Part shown: in pieces, positions 1 to 11,106 of the stretch
How positions within the stretch are numbered: the first letter of the stretch is position 1
How the letters are laid out: the number at the start of each line of letters is the position of its first letter
DNA from: Moringa oleifera
Lineage: Eukaryota > Streptophyta > Magnoliopsida > Brassicales > Moringaceae
DNA: 64,000 nt
Direction of reading: 5' to 3'
Assembly (NCBI GenBank): GCA_021397835.1
Contig: JAJFZO010000447.1
Location: 992,001-1,056,000 of the forward strand
Notes under the pieces: model-generated
Database searches by the model: none
Seen by the model: the letters and a program-made list of their open reading frames with translations, nothing else
Told to the model about the DNA's origin: nothing
Translations under genes and position numbers: made by a program

Positions 1-1885
1 TTAGTGTGTACTCATTCAAAATTATTAAAAGCTCAAACTAATCAAACTATTTTTTTTACTATAACATTTAAAATCATTAACTCATTAATTAGTATTCTTT
101 TGGTCATAATTATTCTTTTTTGAGAGAAGTGAAAGAATAATAAACGAGAAAATATTTTTTTTTTTTACCTTTTGTTTGCACTTTAATCATCTTTTTACCT
201 TGTGTATTAGTAATCAAGCAATGATTGCCCTTGAATAGTATTCTATATCCTTTTTTTAGGAGTTTACCAATACTTAAAAGATTTTGATTAATTTTGAAAA
301 TATATAAGATATTAAAAATTAATTTCAAACATATGCGACCTTTGATTGCCCTTTTACTGCTCCATTTTTAATTTTAACTTTAGAAATTGCAGTTTTGTGA
401 AGTTTTTTGATTTGTTATTGGTCATAAGTTATATAGTTGATACAATCACTATCTATAAGCCAATTTTCTGAAAGAGTTACTAGTAACAAAGCATGATGCC
501 ATAAATAGTTCCTTCTCTTGAGGTTGTTCAACAGCATTCTTGGCTTTTTTTTTTATTATTGTTGTAATTTGCATATCTTTTCACATGTCCTAACTGATCA
601 CACTTATGGTATCTTGCATCTTTTCTTCACTAACATTTGTTTTGTGCATAATTGATCTTTTTACAATAAGGGCAAGATGAAAAGATTTGATTGTTACTAT
701 TTTGGTCATTTTTTTTATTGCTTGCAAAACATACAAATTTATTTTAATTTTGCTAATTTTTGTTGTTTTTACCTTCATTATTATCATATGATTTGACTTG
801 AAAGGCACATTTCACAGATCCTTGTGCCTGCAATGCATTCAATAATTTTGCCAATGAAATGCTTGACAAATCTTTAAAGTTTTCCAAAGATGAGATTGTT
901 TCCTCAAATTTTTTAGGATTGTGACTAGGATCTTTTAAAGCAACTCTAGAATAAAAAAAATTAGTACCAATGAGTCTTATTTTGTTAACAATATCGAGAA
1001 GTCTATTGGAATACTCCTGTTATTTCTGATTCTTTAATCTTTTACATCTCAAATTCTCATATCAAATTCAACAATTGCATTCCTTTGATCTTTCATTTTC
1101 TTCATATTCCTACTTCAAAAAATCTCAAATTTAATTTGCTGTTTTAGTTTTATTACCCTGGTAAATATGGTGGATGAAAGTGCTGCAAATAATGTTGCTC
1201 TTACTTTTTATTTTCTTTAATTCTTTTTTCCTTGATTTTAGATTTGTGCAAGACTTGGATTTTTTAGCAATAGAGAAATTTCATATACTTGTTCAATAGC
1301 TTCCCACAGATCATTTACATTAAGAGATGCTTCCATTCTAACAACTCACATTTGATATTTTGTGACATCAAACATTGAAAGTGCAATTTTGATGAATGAA
1401 TTTTTTGTTTATTGTGAATAAATTTTTGTTTTTGGACACATAAGTGGGAAGTATTTAAAAATTGTGTTAATGAGTTTTTTCAATTTAACAAATCTCTCAA
1501 GATAATAACTCGGGTTTTTTGAGATAAAAGGAAGATCAATAGACAAAACAAAAAATTTTAAGACTTAAAATTACTTGAAATTGTTTGTTTTGTTTCATTG
1601 ACATAAGTCCTATTTATAAGGAAAAAAAGCAACCAAAAATTAAATTTCTACTCATCTAAATGTTTTAAAATTTAAATTCAAAATTCAAGCTTCTTGATAA
1701 AAGCAAAAATTAAGTCTTATTTATTTTATCTTTGATAAAAATGTACAACAAATAAAATTTTTTATTAACAATAATGAAAAGATATTTCACCATTTTTTTT
1801 TAATGATTTGTAACAATGTGATTACAATTTCACACAATTGTATAAACTTGTACTCTCCTATCACAACAACAAGTACATTTATATA
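1..1885 (-). mobile_element. Ty1/copia remnant, unit 1 (leader/LTR part, gag, protease start)
   Basis: Read on the minus strand from 1,885 downward this is the 5' end of a copia retrotransposon. A TATA-like stretch, CTTATAAATAGGAC, lies near 1,605-1,620 in the leader. Diverged gag follows, then a damaged CCHC zinc-knuckle area near 560-690, then the protease start. Near 430-470 the frame reads WLIDSDC, where copia retropepsins have WLIDSGC, so the catalytic DSG is changed to DSD. At 110-330 comes the gag-pre-integrase segment with INQNLLSIGKLLKKGY. Frames are interrupted many times. Integrase, RT and RNase H do not follow: the window starts first, and in the complete units the sequence changes directly to gypsy remnant G2. 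The outer boundary near 1,885 is approximate because no second LTR was found. Confidence 0.75.
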
Positions 1886-1911
1886 AATGAATTTATTAAA
1901 GAAGGTGATAG

Positions 1912-3955
1912 GAAGAGACATTTGCATTCAATCTAGTAACCGAAATGGTGTCCAAGGATATTTGAAGAGGATTCCCATCCAACTCTTCAAGGAGAACTAA
2001 GAAGTTCTCATAAGCCTTAAGGAAAGACCATGGTATGTGGTACCTATAACAATTACTTAAAATGGATAATTAAAATCATCCATTTAGAGAAGCTTATTAA
2101 CCAAGGTTAAATATCATAAAAATAGTATCAAGAAACAGTGGTAAACTAAAAATGCATGAGAGTTAATAAAAAGGATAATTCCATTGACTATGAAGTAACT
2201 CTTTTTAAGGTTCAAAATGAAACCCAGTAGCAACTAATGCTTTCCTCATTCACTGAAGCTTCACCTTTTCCCATTGTGCTAAGGTTTAAAGTAACTAGAT
2301 CACTCCTTAGTGGCGCATCAAATACAGTCTGCTACACCAAATTTGTTTTCTTTCATGTCTAGCATCTTCTGACAATAAATTTAATTGACTGTTATAAACA
2401 CCATTTTCTCACTTTATAATATCTACTGGTAGAACTATTTTTTGGTAAGCAAAGAGTTGCTTAACTTAACTCATAAACACATCTCTTATTCTTCTTTTTT
2501 TTTAATTTCAATTAAATAGCACAATAATTCATTCACTCAAGTCATCCATCGAGTCTTAGATCACTCAACTAAGCAGGCTACTAGCCTTTTCAATATGTTT
2601 TCATATGATATTATCTATTGATACTCCAACATCACCTACTTTTCATGTGCAAATCATCAATTAATTATTAATAGGTAGGTATGGTGATAAAATAGCAATG
2701 TTAAATAGCTATTGCTATACATATATGCATTTATTTATAATATATTATATATGTGTAGAGAGAGAGAGATAGCACATGGGTATAATATGTACGTTGCTTA
2801 CCTTGTACCAAGTAAGTGGTTGATTGTTGAAGAGAGTAATATTACTACTCCACTCAACATCACCCAACATTTGTTCTTGATGTATTTGTAATTGCTTTCC
2901 CAACAGGCCAACTGCAATATTGAATTAATTAACAAAAGCATAAAATGAATTATACTATTCTATATCTTCAAAATGCATCCCCTTAAGATATTCCATTGAC
3001 AAATGTTCCTCAAATCTACTTATAAAGGCCATATGCATTGTTAATTATACTTGGTAGAGAAAGAATTAGAGCTACCATACCTAATAACCCCATGCATAAT
3101 TGGTAAAATCATATAATTCCTTCTCACCGCATAGAATTTCCACTTTAGTTAATCAAATAACCCTTCTCTCAAGGAAAGCTTGAGAATCCTTCAAACAAAT
3201 AAGATCAGGATTTTTTTTATGTTTATTTGTTACATAAAATTAGAGATGTTAGTGTCAAAAAGAAACAAAAAGAAAAAGATGGGTTACAAATTAATGTTAC
3301 TGGCAACCCAACCATAACACCAAGTATGGAAATGTTGTTGATTCCATCATGTAAGGAAATCGAGATCTTTATGGTAAATCCTTTGGTGTCATGACTTCGA
3401 TGTGCATCCCCTAAGAATACTAACAAATTTCATTGACTAAAACTTGGATTTCTAGCATGCTTCTAATTAGGTTGCCTTGGATATCTTATATGCCAAGATA
3501 ATCAAAACTATTATTTCAAAATGTCTTTTCTTTTGTCTCTAAAATAAATCTCTCCTAATGTATTTTGTAAAACCCATTTGCTTCACTTATCATTACATAT
3601 ATAGTTCAATAGAATGGCTTATAAAGTTGATTATGGAATATAAATGTCATGGGATTACTTGTATATACATCGTTAACAAAGGCATGCGTGACATGTCCAA
3701 GGGATTCAACATAAACGTGTGTCTCATTACAAGTTGATGAATTGGATTGAAAGCTATTTGTCGACATATGATACTCAATCAACATAGATTATTATTACCT
3801 GACTACAACTCAAAATTAATGAGCTATAGTATTTTGCACCTGAAAGTAGAACAAAGGTAATCAGATTTATCTTTCGTGGTATTCATGTGCTCGAATAACA
3901 TATTTCACTGCAATGAGGTATTCGAGAATTTTCGGGTGACATCTCTAAATGCCTT
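1912..3955 (-). pseudogene. Beta-galactosidase pseudogene, C-terminal exons, unit 1
   Basis: Exons of a plant beta-galactosidase (GH35 family, cell-wall galactosyl hydrolase) are readable with good splice sites, 5' to 3' on the minus strand. Approximate exons: 3,840-3,950 (NTTKDKSDYL); 3,659-3,773 (VESLGHVTHAFVNDVY); 3,301-3,410 (ISLHDGINNISILGVMVGLP); 3,081-3,188 (AFLERR, FTNYAWGY); 2,802-2,911 (QLQIHQEQ, NQPLTWYK); 2,205-2,328 ([14 protein letters not shown]); 1,912-2,043 (YHIPWSFLK, ISVTRLNANVS). Introns begin GT and end AG in several places, for example GTAAGC after WYK and GTATGG after GYQ. The GH35 catalytic domain is absent, so the copy cannot hydrolyse. Exon 3,081-3,188 has in-frame stops, including Q to stop in its last codon (TATTAG). 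The copia leader lies just beyond the last exon. Identification rests on recognised family motifs; I am confident of the family, not the subgroup. Confidence 0.87.
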
Positions 3956-3959
3956 CACC

Positions 3960-5530
3960 TATTATTTGAGTCAAGCAAGTGGCTTGATGTTAGAATTTTA
4001 TTAAGGTGATCTCTTTGTTGTAATAAAAAGATGGCAAGAGTTGTCTCTCAGTGAAATTGTCAATCTTTATGCCACCACCTCCTAATGGCCCATTCACTCC
4101 CACATTAAGTCTTCAAATGAGTGATATTCTGCATATAAATACTAAGTATACTGAAATCTGATCTGATCTTGATTTACTTTAGCATTGACTTTACTTATTT
4201 CTAATCTAACTTGAACATGTCGTAGTGATCTGGAGGGACACCAATGCTCACTTTTCTCTCTCTTACGAGCTAAACCTATTATAGGTCATCAGAATCTGAC
4301 CATTAAAGGCCCTAATGCTCTCTTGCAAAAACTTTATAGCATTAGATATGTTTTTAAGTTCATGATTAATTTTAGAAGAGAATGTATTCTTTAGGTGTTA
4401 ATGATGTTTATTTAATTTTTTTATTATTTTATTTTTGTTCCTACCAAACTAATATTTTTTTTAAAAAAATTCTTCTTGTTTTTTGATCCAAACAAAATTT
4501 ATTATAATAAAAAAAAATTTTTACTTTATAAATCATAAATTTGCTTATTCCTTTATACTTATTTTATCTTTCTCTTTCTTCTCGTCTTGCTTTTGTTTTT
4601 TTTTTTTTTCTCTCTTAGCTTTTTCTTCTCAGTTTTTATGTTTAAATTTTTAAATATATATTATATTTATGATCTTTCTCACAGGACTAGGAAAGATGAA
4701 TCATAACGAGACACGATTAAATAAGCGGAGGCTACCATTCCATATGCTAGTGACTTGCCTGGTAAATGAGATGACTCCCCATTTTTTATTTTATGTTTTT
4801 AATGAACAACCACCTCATTTTCAGGCAAGCTACTCCACACATAAGAAATTTTCTAAATTTTTTATGTTTTTTAAAATCTTTTTTATTTTGATTTATTATC
4901 TAAATTTTTGTTAACAAAAAAATTATCTTGGAAGTATATGGCTATTGAATTTTACCTCTATGGGGTTGAGCAATCCCCTAACCGGTAATGCAGCAATTTT
5001 TTCTGCTATGATATTATTATTAAAAATAGTTACTGATGCTCCATAGATGTTAGGGTAGTGTATGACTCACTGAAGGGTGTTATGTTACTATATGAAACAG
5101 TGATATTGTTATAACTATAGAGTAAAAACATCATCTAACAATTTCATTAACAACATCCTGTTGTTCTCTTTCAAATATTCAACACATTGAGTTACAAATT
5201 CAACATGATTTTTTTACCTTATTCAGAGAAGAAACCATGCAGTTTTTCACTGTCTTGCCCCTAATTTCCAGATGAAACTCTTAACAAATCTGAAACTCCA
5301 CACGGCGCATGCAATAATCAACAAGAAGAAGTGAACTAAAAATGAAGGGATGATAGAAAGCAAATCAGATACTCCTAGCCGGGTAGTCTTTGAAAATTAA
5401 AGAGATGGAAGCAACCATAAACAAAACAAAGAAAAACCAAGTAGCTAGCAATCGTGATATGGATTATCATGATAAACAAAACAAAGAAAACCGGGTAGTC
5501 TTTGAAGGGACGATCTGCAGTTACTGATTA
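3960..5530. other. Conserved non-coding stretch between beta-galactosidase remnant and gene A, unit 1
   Basis: No credible gene is seen. The 4,330-5,530 part recurs at 32,700-33,810 and 52,918-54,100 with many substitutions and indels, but no reading frame is shared by the three copies. The open frame at 4,669-4,914 is not conserved. Present are a short inverted repeat (separate entry), poly-T runs, and a direct repeat of a GGGTAGTCTTTGAA block near 5,380 and 5,492. The part next to gene A is its downstream region on the minus strand. Confidence 0.6.
4754..4830. repeat. Conserved short inverted repeat (hairpin-forming), unit 1
   Basis: The left arm at 4,754-4,773 (TTGCCTGGTAAATGAGATG) pairs with the right arm at 4,811-4,830 (CCTCATTTTCAGGCAAGC), with about 37 bases between. 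The same pair of arms is present at 33,114-33,190 and 53,361-53,439. In unit 2 the right arm reads CATCTCATTTTCCAGGCAAG and pairs even better. The loop differs in length and composition between copies while the arms persist. It could be a remnant of a small inverted-repeat transposon. It does not match a microRNA precursor I know. Confidence 0.5.
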
Positions 5531-5557
5531 TCTCAATTGAGCTTTAAAAAGCAGTGA

Positions 5558-6013
5558 ATGTCATCCGGTGCTTCTGGTGCCGACCTCAACCACATGCAAC
5601 CGAGAAGAAAGACCACAGTTATCATGATAAACCTTTTCAATGTGAAAGACAAGCTTAGTACCTGTTCCAGTGAGAGGAATAGAGAACTTCAAGCTGGGAA
5701 CTCCTCGCAGGATACAACGAAGCAAGAAGATGATGGCAGAGAACATTTGTGGCACGAAAACGGCCTCTGGGGGACTGAATCCGGTCTTCAAAATCGGCAA
5801 ATATCCCTTCTTGCTCCGGGTGCCAACTTGAATTACGCGCCACCTAATATGATGATTAGCCTTATCATAAACCTCTTCGAATCTAATCACTAATTCATAA
5901 CTTCTCCAGAGGGTAAGGATAAGCTTAAGGCTCTCTAGTTGTGCTAAGAGATGAAGAAGGGAGAAGACAACGTATAGGGTTACGCTGGAAAACGGATCGA
6001 AGATTAAACCCAT
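5558..6013 (-). pseudogene. Gene A copy 1: two-module membrane-like protein, C-terminus cut by a stop
   Basis: A 150-codon frame starts at ATG 6,013 and reads MGLIFDPFSSV at the N-terminus. I do not recognise the family. It has a hydrophobic segment at about residues 9-32, a second at about 88-105 (FVPQMFSAIIFLLRCIL), and two similar polar stretches, each with a (V/I)xVGTRS motif (about residues 60-72 and 139-149). It ends 11 codons before the unit-3 copy because CGA (Arg) became TGA at 5,558-5,560; the remaining codons up to the normal stop can still be read downstream. It lies about 1.9 kb after gene B on the same strand. A CT/GA tract lies about 250 bases upstream. Loss of the last 11 residues might be tolerated, so this could still be a gene. 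Confidence 0.5.
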
Positions 6014-6264
6014 TTAAGTAGGAAGGCAGGCGCTACTAGCTTTGTTAGCCAGAGGAAGAGTTTTCCCGGATAATAGTCCCTCAGGATTCATAGGAGGGAA
6101 GCTATCTAAATGATAAATTCAGAGTTTTTAATTTTAATTTTTTTTTTGTTTTTCTTTCAAGAAGGCCATCCATTTGGACTATTTGGTGTTTGCTTTGGGA
6201 CAACTACATATTAAAGAGACAAAATTCCACTTTCCTCTCTCTCTTTCGGGACTTGGAAAAAGTC

Positions 6265-6287
6265 TTCTCTCTCTCTCTCTCTCTCTC
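6265..6287. repeat. CT/GA microsatellite upstream of gene A, unit 1
   Basis: This is an uninterrupted CT run, read as GA on the sense strand of gene A, about 250 bases upstream of its ATG. Matching runs sit at 34,535-34,555 and 54,885-54,899 in the other units. Plant promoters and 5' leaders often contain such tracts, so a regulatory role is possible but not shown. Confidence 0.8.
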
Positions 6288-6369
6288 AACTGTAATCGGG
6301 TCTGAAAATGTTCGTGTAACCGTACAATGCTTCGGTTCCTAACAAATAACAAACAGTTATCTGGCAAAG

Positions 6370-7455
6370 ATTATTTACAAATTCCATGGATTCCATGCAT
6401 GGAGCAAGTCAGCTCACTGCTTGTACCATATTCACATATATATGCTCATGCTGGCAATGTAACAGCAAGACCTTAAACCACCAACCGGAACACACATGTA
6501 ACAGTATTCCAATTAAACCTGTGACAAAGATGGAGATTTAACAAGGGAAGGTAATTATCCTTTCATCAAGAAGTCAGTAGTCGTGGGATTGTGCAAGCAC
6601 TCTGATGAACAATCACATTGTGGAGCTTTGTTCTGATATTATTTGTTATGAGTTAGAGATATCTAAAAACCCAACATAAATTATCATTTCATGTGCTGTC
6701 AAGTCATCTGCCACTGGGTGCTCAGACTTGAGTTCAACCTTGAAGAAAGAAAGATGTTTATGTATCACATCTTCTGTTGTCTAGCTCTTGCCTGTTTAAA
6801 GTGCCAGCAGCAGAATCATGCATGTCTACATACGTTTTTTCCACTTTAAAAACAATGAAAAGAAAGCTCTATCTGGGTCCTTCTAACAGTGTTTATTGAG
6901 AAGAAGACAGACCAGGTAGCAGGATAATGCCAAATTAAGTGTTATATAAAACTAAATTTGGTTAGTCCAGAAGCTGACAAGCTAGGTTGGATAAATTATA
7001 TTTTAAGTATCCTAATCAATTAGTTATAATGTATAGCTGTGATTAATACTCTCCATTTCTGCCCTTGTATTGCTTTAGCCATGGTAATTCCAGCTGCATT
7101 AGATATGTAATATCCTAAGATTGTGTAAAAACCTACTAATTTACCAAATCAGTATACTTAGATGGCCAATTCAGATGAGCAAATTAAGAAAGACCACCTT
7201 TTCCAATCTTCCAAATCTTTCCCTGCTTTCCAACTGAAGAAACTACAAACCAACCCGAAGAAGTGAACTAACATAAGAAGATGGACTGGAGTAAAAGAGA
7301 CACACTTGCATTTATAATAATGAACAACAGTGGAAAGTACTCCTACTTTACAATTGAATGGATGTCTTGGACAAGCATGAAACTAAGACAATCAATCTGA
7401 CATACAAGCAAAAAACACCAAATGCCATTGTCTGTCTTCATCTTTTTACCTGTAC
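6370..7455. other. Intergenic stretch between genes A and B, unit 1
   Basis: No gene is established. A block near 6,400-6,480 has, on the minus strand, a short frame VLLLHxQHEH...AVS followed by TGA. It is kept in all three units despite several substitutions and could be a terminal exon, but I cannot connect it to anything. The rest carries 3'-UTR-like AT-rich DNA and aligns with 34,640-35,416 and 55,000-56,100. Confidence 0.4.
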
Positions 7456-7773
7456 TCACATGCAAGCAAAAATGCAAAACATAATTAAACTAGGGTATGT
7501 AGTGATACAAACAGCAATACGATATAAGAGACACCACAACAGCAAATTGAAGGATCTACTTGGATTTATAAGTTTTTGTTTTGGATGAATCATATTGTGT
7601 TTCTCTGTATTACCCATCACATCATCAGCAGCATTTCCTGAAACTGGTTTGATACCTCGGTGCTTCAGATAAAGGGAAACGATGGATACACAATCCTCGC
7701 TTCCCAAAATTTGGTGGATACCAATCTGCGCGTGAATGCAAAAAGAAACACAATGATCACTATGCATTTTCAT
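7456..7773 (-). other. Conserved open segment downstream of gene B, unit 1 (possible exon)
   Basis: A minus-strand frame of 105 codons contains IGIHQILGSEDCVSIVSLYL and VMGNTEKHNMIH. The same frame is open in unit 2 (45,787-46,068) and partly in unit 3 (56,106-56,366). Between units the length differs by 3 bases (SED versus SEEY and SEES), which keeps the frame. A good acceptor (GCAG before ATTGG) and a possible donor (GAG|GTATC) flank the middle part. It lies about 100 bases after the B stop. I do not recognise the sequence. It may be a downstream exon or the 3' UTR of B. Confidence 0.35.
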
Positions 7774-7865
7774 GTTGAAACAAAAATATTCAAAGAAGAA
7801 TACACTATTTGGAAACCCAAAAAAACAAGTAACTCACACTTCAAGACAACTGTGCGAGGAGATGC

Positions 7866-8351
7866 GGCTTATCTGAATTGAGCTTTGAAGAGGAACGAAC
7901 TTCCCTGGATGGCTCTTGTGCCTACATTAATCTCATAAAAACGGTTGTGGTTGGCATCAGCATCGACTTCTTGGATTTGAATGACAAGAATAACACCGTT
8001 TTGGAGAGGAAGCATGACGTATAAGCTTGGGAACAGTTGCAGAAGCCGGACAATCAAGAAAAACATGGCGGCCACCTTTCCAGGCACGAAAAGTGGTTCT
8101 GGCAGCCTCAATTGTGTCCTCCAACACAACCAGATTAGTCCTTCGCCAGACCTCATGGTCAGCTGAATTTGATGAAGTACATTTCGACCGTTTTCATCAC
8201 CGTTTACATGGGGCAACCGTTCTAACTGGAGCTCTAGCCGGTGGCCTATAACAGGCAAGATCATCGTTATTCTTCTGGTTCGTCCTAAGAGAAAGAGTAA
8301 GGAGAAGATTAAGGGAAAGGCCATACCCCAGAAAGAATGAAACATGTCCAT
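7866..8351 (-). CDS. Gene B copy 1: two-module membrane-like protein (paralogue of A)
   Basis: A 160-codon frame starts at ATG 8,351 (MDMFHSFW); the frame is open three codons further but only from TTG. It has an N-terminal hydrophobic segment (about residues 4-23) and a second at about 85-110 (FVPGKVAAMFFLIV). Each is followed by a polar, beta-like stretch ending near an I/V-x-V-G-T-R or equivalent motif. The C-terminus is VGTRAIQ...LFKAQFR. It aligns with gene A from the FVP motif to the C-terminus. About 35 bases upstream is AACCCTAACC, like the telo-box of plant 5' regions. The family is unrecognised; the double hydrophobic architecture suggests a membrane protein. The same frame stays open in unit 3, which supports coding, but the unit-3 copy also has many amino-acid changes. 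Confidence 0.6.
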
Positions 8352-8637
8352 TTTGGACAAGTGCTTGCTAGAGGAAAGGGGTTAGGGTTGTCTACGGGAA
8401 GTTCTCTTTGCCTAGAAAAGGAAAAGCTAAGAGGAGGTAGAGTGGGGTTTTAGAGGATGGACGGCGTACAAACAACGGAAAATATCGATGGGCTTGGCCC
8501 GTTTGGATAACGGAGAATGGACGTTTCCTTTTTGAGAAGTTTGGGTAAAGAAGAGGGCTTGCCCCTGAGATTTGGTAAATGATTCTAATTTTGGGCTTCA
8601 TCATTTCACAGGAATTAATCAGAAAACACCCACATAC

Positions 8638-9197
8638 CTTCGACTCCCATATGAAGAGTAGCCGCGTGGATTTGTCAACTATAACCCGCTCCCATCCTGC
8701 ATCAGTCGCCTGATCCCCGACGAGACCTCCGATTTCGGTTTCTTCTTTGTTTCCATTTCTCTTGCATCCTGAAATCCATTAACTAACCCAAGAAACATAT
8801 TAATATACATACAAATAATAAGAGAATAGAACCCAAAACCTATCTATGAACATTTAATTGCACACTGATCATTGACATGCGCACTTGCTGCAAGAGCACA
8901 TGAAGGAATGACAAGCAGCTTATCTCCAACAAAAGAACTCCAAAAGTTCGGTAAGAATGAAGTAAAGATTGCATGACTAACACAACACCACCAGGGGATC
9001 ATTAATCAATCTGAGAGGCATCAAACAGATACATAATTCATATTCAGTTCTCCAACTGCAAATATAGATCGATGGAGTCCTGAATTACCTGACCATACGT
9101 ACATGGAAATGCAGCGACTGGAAACATATGTAGTGATTGAATCGAATGCTGATGGTGATGATGATGCATCTGTTAATTCTTCTTGGCCAGATCTCAT
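8638..9197 (-). CDS. Gene C copy 1: two 5' exons of an unrecognised gene
   Basis: Exon 1 is 9,089-9,197, from ATG at 9,197 (MRSGQEELTDASSS...), ending WS plus one base before the donor GTAATTC. Exon 2 is 8,638-8,768, after acceptor TTTCAG. The split codon rejoins in frame (GGA, Gly) and the exon reads CKRNGNKEETEIGG...FIWESK before donor GTATGT (phase 0). Exon lengths of 109 and 131 bases fit these phases exactly. Units 2 and 3 share the exon 1 frame, with one codon fewer in the SSS run, so the indel is a whole codon. The encoded part is hydrophilic, rich in Ser and Glu. I found no third exon before gene B. The product is unknown; the gene may have been truncated by the duplication. Confidence 0.55.
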
Positions 9198-9199
9198 CT

Positions 9200-11106
9200 T
9201 CTTTTCATTTTGCCTATGGCCAAGAGCGTTGACACGCTATGAAGCCAGCTATGAAGTTTTTTTCGTTTCATATATCTTGAATAATATGGTATACCACCCG
9301 ATTGAGAAATATCATTACTTCCATGATTAAACTAAGCATAGTCGCCTTGCAGTTAACATCATTAAAATTTTTTATGTTAAATACTACTGTTGGCCTTAGT
9401 AATGTCTACAGCTAATTTATAACAACTACATTAAGTATTTCATGGCTGCTGCATTTGATAATTAAATATATAAATTTTCAATTAAACAAGAAACACTATT
9501 CGTCGTGGCAAACCTAATTTCCACCCAAAGAACTAGTAGTAGAGAAGAGTCAAGATTCAATATAATCAAAGTTTTTTTTTTTTTGTGAACAGTAAAATTA
9601 GCTGTTAACAACCCTGTAGAGTGTGTTCTCATCATTATTTAATTCTTTGTGAGTCCAGTGATCAACATAGCGTTATATGATAACAAGGGTTTAAATCATG
9701 CATGCAGTTAATTGAGGTAATATTGAAAATTAATTATCATAATGGAAGTTCCTTTTGTTTTCTTTGCAAGCATATATGAAATTAATAGTGAGTTTGGTAT
9801 TTTTTTCATTAATTTTCACTTGTATAAGTTGTTTTTTTTAACAATTTCTAATTTTGTTTTTTTTAACAAGTAGAAAATCCGCACTTATTAGTTTTGATAA
9901 AATAGAGCTACTTTTATGTCATTTTGGATGGCATTTTCACTAATTAATTTTTAATTTTATTTTAAAAAATTATGATGCCTTATGAAAATATTTTATTACA
10001 AAAAATGACATTTATAGACTAGTTTAATAATTAAATTACAAAAAAAGCTATGTTCTAGTGAAAGAAAAATGGAGTCTCAATGAAACTCTTTTTTATCTCT
10101 AATAGATGGGGTTCCAATTGGTTTCCTGCAAGATTTAAAAAGAGGTAAGTATACAGGTGTCCCATGGGATTACTCTAATGCTTAAATGATGAGTAATGAA
10201 ACTAAGAGTCAAATGTTATGAAAATGAAAAATAGCTTGAGTTTGAAAAGATAATACCTAGGTATTTAAAGAAATTTGTAGCTTAGCTAGCATTTCGATTA
10301 ATTATTCCTTAAGAATGACTGCAAGAAATCTAGGTATAATGCCTTAGTAGTTGCTAAGCTGGTGATGAATTTGTTATCATCAAGTTCTTAAAGCTTTCAA
10401 TATTTCACAAGTGGTCATAAGGTTAAAGATGATGCTGGTGGCCTTGTTAGGCTGTCAACTTCCTTGAGTTGATGATGAATTATCTTATTCATTGAGGATG
10501 CTTCCTAATTGAATTAGGCTACTTAATTTTGGGTCATTCATAACAGTCTCCTTTCACTTCAAATATCCAAAGGATAGTAGATTTTATGTTGATAAAAAGT
10601 GGATGGTTATATATCCTTACCAAAAGTCTCTCATTCTTGCTGTTTAAAAACAATATAAATGATTATTCAAATAGAAGAAATAGAATCATATGTATCTTTT
10701 CTTATTGTCTTTCATTCTTCTTTTGTATTTTGATCATATTTATGGATCGACTTTTGATGTTGGAGGGATGATTCTTTGTCATTGTTAATGAAGTGGTGTC
10801 ATGATTTCTTTAAGGTACCTATTTGTCATCAATACTTAAAAAATTTTGGTTAGTTCAAAACTAAAAGCTTATATGTTGATGTTTCACTAGAGATATTTAA
10901 ATTCAAAGCTCCATGGCCTATAAGTGATTCGAGCTTTTGGAACTTCTTCAATTATATCATGAGCTTTATGTGCTTATTTATGTTGATATCGTTTAAATCT
11001 CGCAAGCTCCTATTTCATCTTGTTAATATTTTTTTAAGTCCTATAGGTTCTTGTTTCGACTTCTTGATGTTATTTAGATTTTATAGGTACTCATTTTTAT
11101 TGTTGT
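9200..11106. other. Conserved non-coding stretch with minisatellite, unit 1
   Basis: No reading frame is conserved between this stretch and its counterparts at 47,470-49,064 and 57,850-59,800. Unit 1 and unit 3 are nearly identical over about 9,480-9,710. The right end (about 10,985-11,106) is a degenerate minisatellite, broken here by the Ogre-like insertion. Part of the right half may be LTR of the adjacent gypsy remnant G2, but I could not find its partner LTR. Confidence 0.5.

Noticed and set aside
4669..4914. Plus frame of 81 codons starting MIFLTGLGKMNHNET
   Set aside because: Broken by indels in units 2 and 3. The region is better explained as non-coding with an inverted repeat.
5558..5893. 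Plus-strand frame of 111 codons opposite gene A (also at 33,840-34,175 and 54,137-54,349)
   Set aside because: It is the complement of gene A. It is shortened in unit 3, and the conserved hydrophobic pattern and paralogy belong to the minus-strand frame.
10040..10075. TGTTCTAGTGA near 10,054 resembling the right end of a small CACTA-type element
   Set aside because: No matching CACTAGAACA start was found within several hundred bases in any unit, so it cannot be called an element.
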